Positions 12,282 to 12,657 of a stretch of 12,657 bases of DNA are shown piece after piece. The stretch covers positions 6,089 through 18,745 of the forward strand of contig DDYO01000203.1 of assembly GCA_002348045.1 (NCBI GenBank). The letters are read 5' to 3'. The position numbers and the translations under genes are program-made. The stretch comes from Anaerolineales bacterium UBA2232. Its GTDB lineage: Bacteria > Chloroflexota > Anaerolineae > UBA2200. Positions within the stretch are counted from its first letter, which is position 1; each line of letters opens with the position of its first letter. A model generated the notes under the pieces. That model was not told where the DNA came from. It saw only the letters and a list, made by a program, of their open reading frames with translations, and did no database searches.

Positions 12282-12657
12282 ATGGCTGCGTCTGTGGCCC
12301 GCATCGCACCCGTTACCGGCCCACGGGAACGGCGTGAATTCGTCATGTTCCCTTTTCGTCTCTATCGCTCTGACCCCTACTGGGTGCCCCCGCTCATCTC
12401 GGATCGCCTAAAGCATTTCGATCCCGACCACAACCCCTTTTTCGAGCATGCTGAGGTGCAGCTCTTTCGCGCCGTGCGCGATGGCCAAACGGTGGGCACC
12501 ATCGCCGCCATCGCCGACGAGCTGCACCCCCAAATCTGGGGCGAGCGGGTTGGTTTCTTTGGCGCTTTTGAGGTCATCGAGGACTATGAGGTGGCCGTGG
12601 CGCTGTGCGACGCCGCGCGCCATTGGCTGGCCGCCAAAGGCCGCGAGGTGATCCGCG
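12282..12657 (+). CDS. GNAT-like acetyltransferase-family protein, N-terminal part
   Basis: The first 125 codons of a gene that runs off the right edge. It begins MAASVARIAPVTGPRERREF after AGGAGG (12272-12277). Recognisable stretches are FPFRLYRSDPYWVPPLISD (23-41), DPDHNPFFEHAEVQLFRA (47-64), GQTVGTIAAIAD (68-79) and ERVGFFGAFEVIEDYEVA (88-105). This pattern (short crossing segment with WVPPL, NPFF-HAE, then GR-I-A-I and GFFGFFE) is typical of a widespread bacterial family usually annotated as GNAT-like N-acetyltransferases of unknown substrate; full members are about 370-390 residues. The acetyl-CoA-binding loop and the C-terminal half are outside the window, so activity cannot be judged. 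A good promoter lies at 12168-12197. Confidence 0.82.
   Translation, partial: MAASVARIAPVTGPRERREFVMFPFRLYRSDPYWVPPLISDRLKHFDPDHNPFFEHAEVQLFRAVRDGQTVGTIAAIADELHPQIWGERVGFFGAFEVIEDYEVAVALCDAARHWLAAKGREVIR

Noticed and set aside
1..12657. Search for insertion sequences, integrases, toxin-antitoxin pairs, phage or defence genes, tRNAs and rRNAs.
   Set aside because: No protein with such motifs, no terminal inverted repeats with target duplication, and no cloverleaf-like segment was seen by eye; base composition looks even throughout.

Overview
This is a 12.7 kb piece of a GC-rich bacterial chromosome. It carries twelve genes, ten of them complete. There is no sign of a phage, transposon, plasmid, CRISPR array, tRNA or rRNA. 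The sugar-binding lipoprotein has a Thr/Pro-rich tether behind its lipobox, and there is a secreted protein with dockerin-type repeats. With the high GC content, these traits resemble Chloroflexota (Anaerolineae-like) genomes; this placement is inference, since no marker gene is present. Several genes have clear sigma-70-type promoters and strong AGGAGG ribosome binding sites, which fix most starts.

Layout, left to right. (1) 1-97, minus: first 32 codons of an ABC-transporter ATPase, divergent from (2) a DUF89/ARMT1-like metal-dependent phosphatase at 278-1117. (3) 1409-2173: a secreted nuclease with two dockerin/EF-hand repeats and a staphylococcal-nuclease domain in which one catalytic arginine position holds His. 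A long stem-loop follows, then (4) the convergent gene 3164-2445, a short QueG-like protein with two [4Fe-4S] motifs. (5) Divergent from it is a creatininase-family amidohydrolase (3299-4096), followed closely by (6) a small membrane protein with a zinc ribbon (4134-4580). (7) 4715-5680: carbamate kinase under its own promoter with a structured leader. (8) 5756-6439: a multipass membrane protein under its own promoter. A second long stem-loop separates it from (9) a convergent PhzF-family isomerase (7414-6620), whose upstream region holds an unusual arrangement of heptamer dyads. (10-12) 11095-7625, minus: a carbohydrate ABC importer in the order permease, permease, binding lipoprotein, with no ATPase, read from a strong promoter and closed by a third long stem-loop. 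(13) 12007-11393, minus: a RimJ/RimL-like acetyltransferase. (14) 12282 onward, plus: the start of another acetyltransferase-like protein, cut by the window edge.

The genes do not form one pathway. The only clear multi-gene unit is the sugar importer. The creatininase-like hydrolase and the small membrane protein are probably co-transcribed. Carbamate kinase lies just downstream but has its own promoter; a link through breakdown of ureido or amide compounds is possible but speculative. I see no convincing undescribed system. The most interesting points are the dockerin-nuclease fusion with its Arg-to-His change, the paired heptamer dyads upstream of phzF, the repeats upstream of the sugar importer, and the recurring U-tract-less stem-loops at gene ends.
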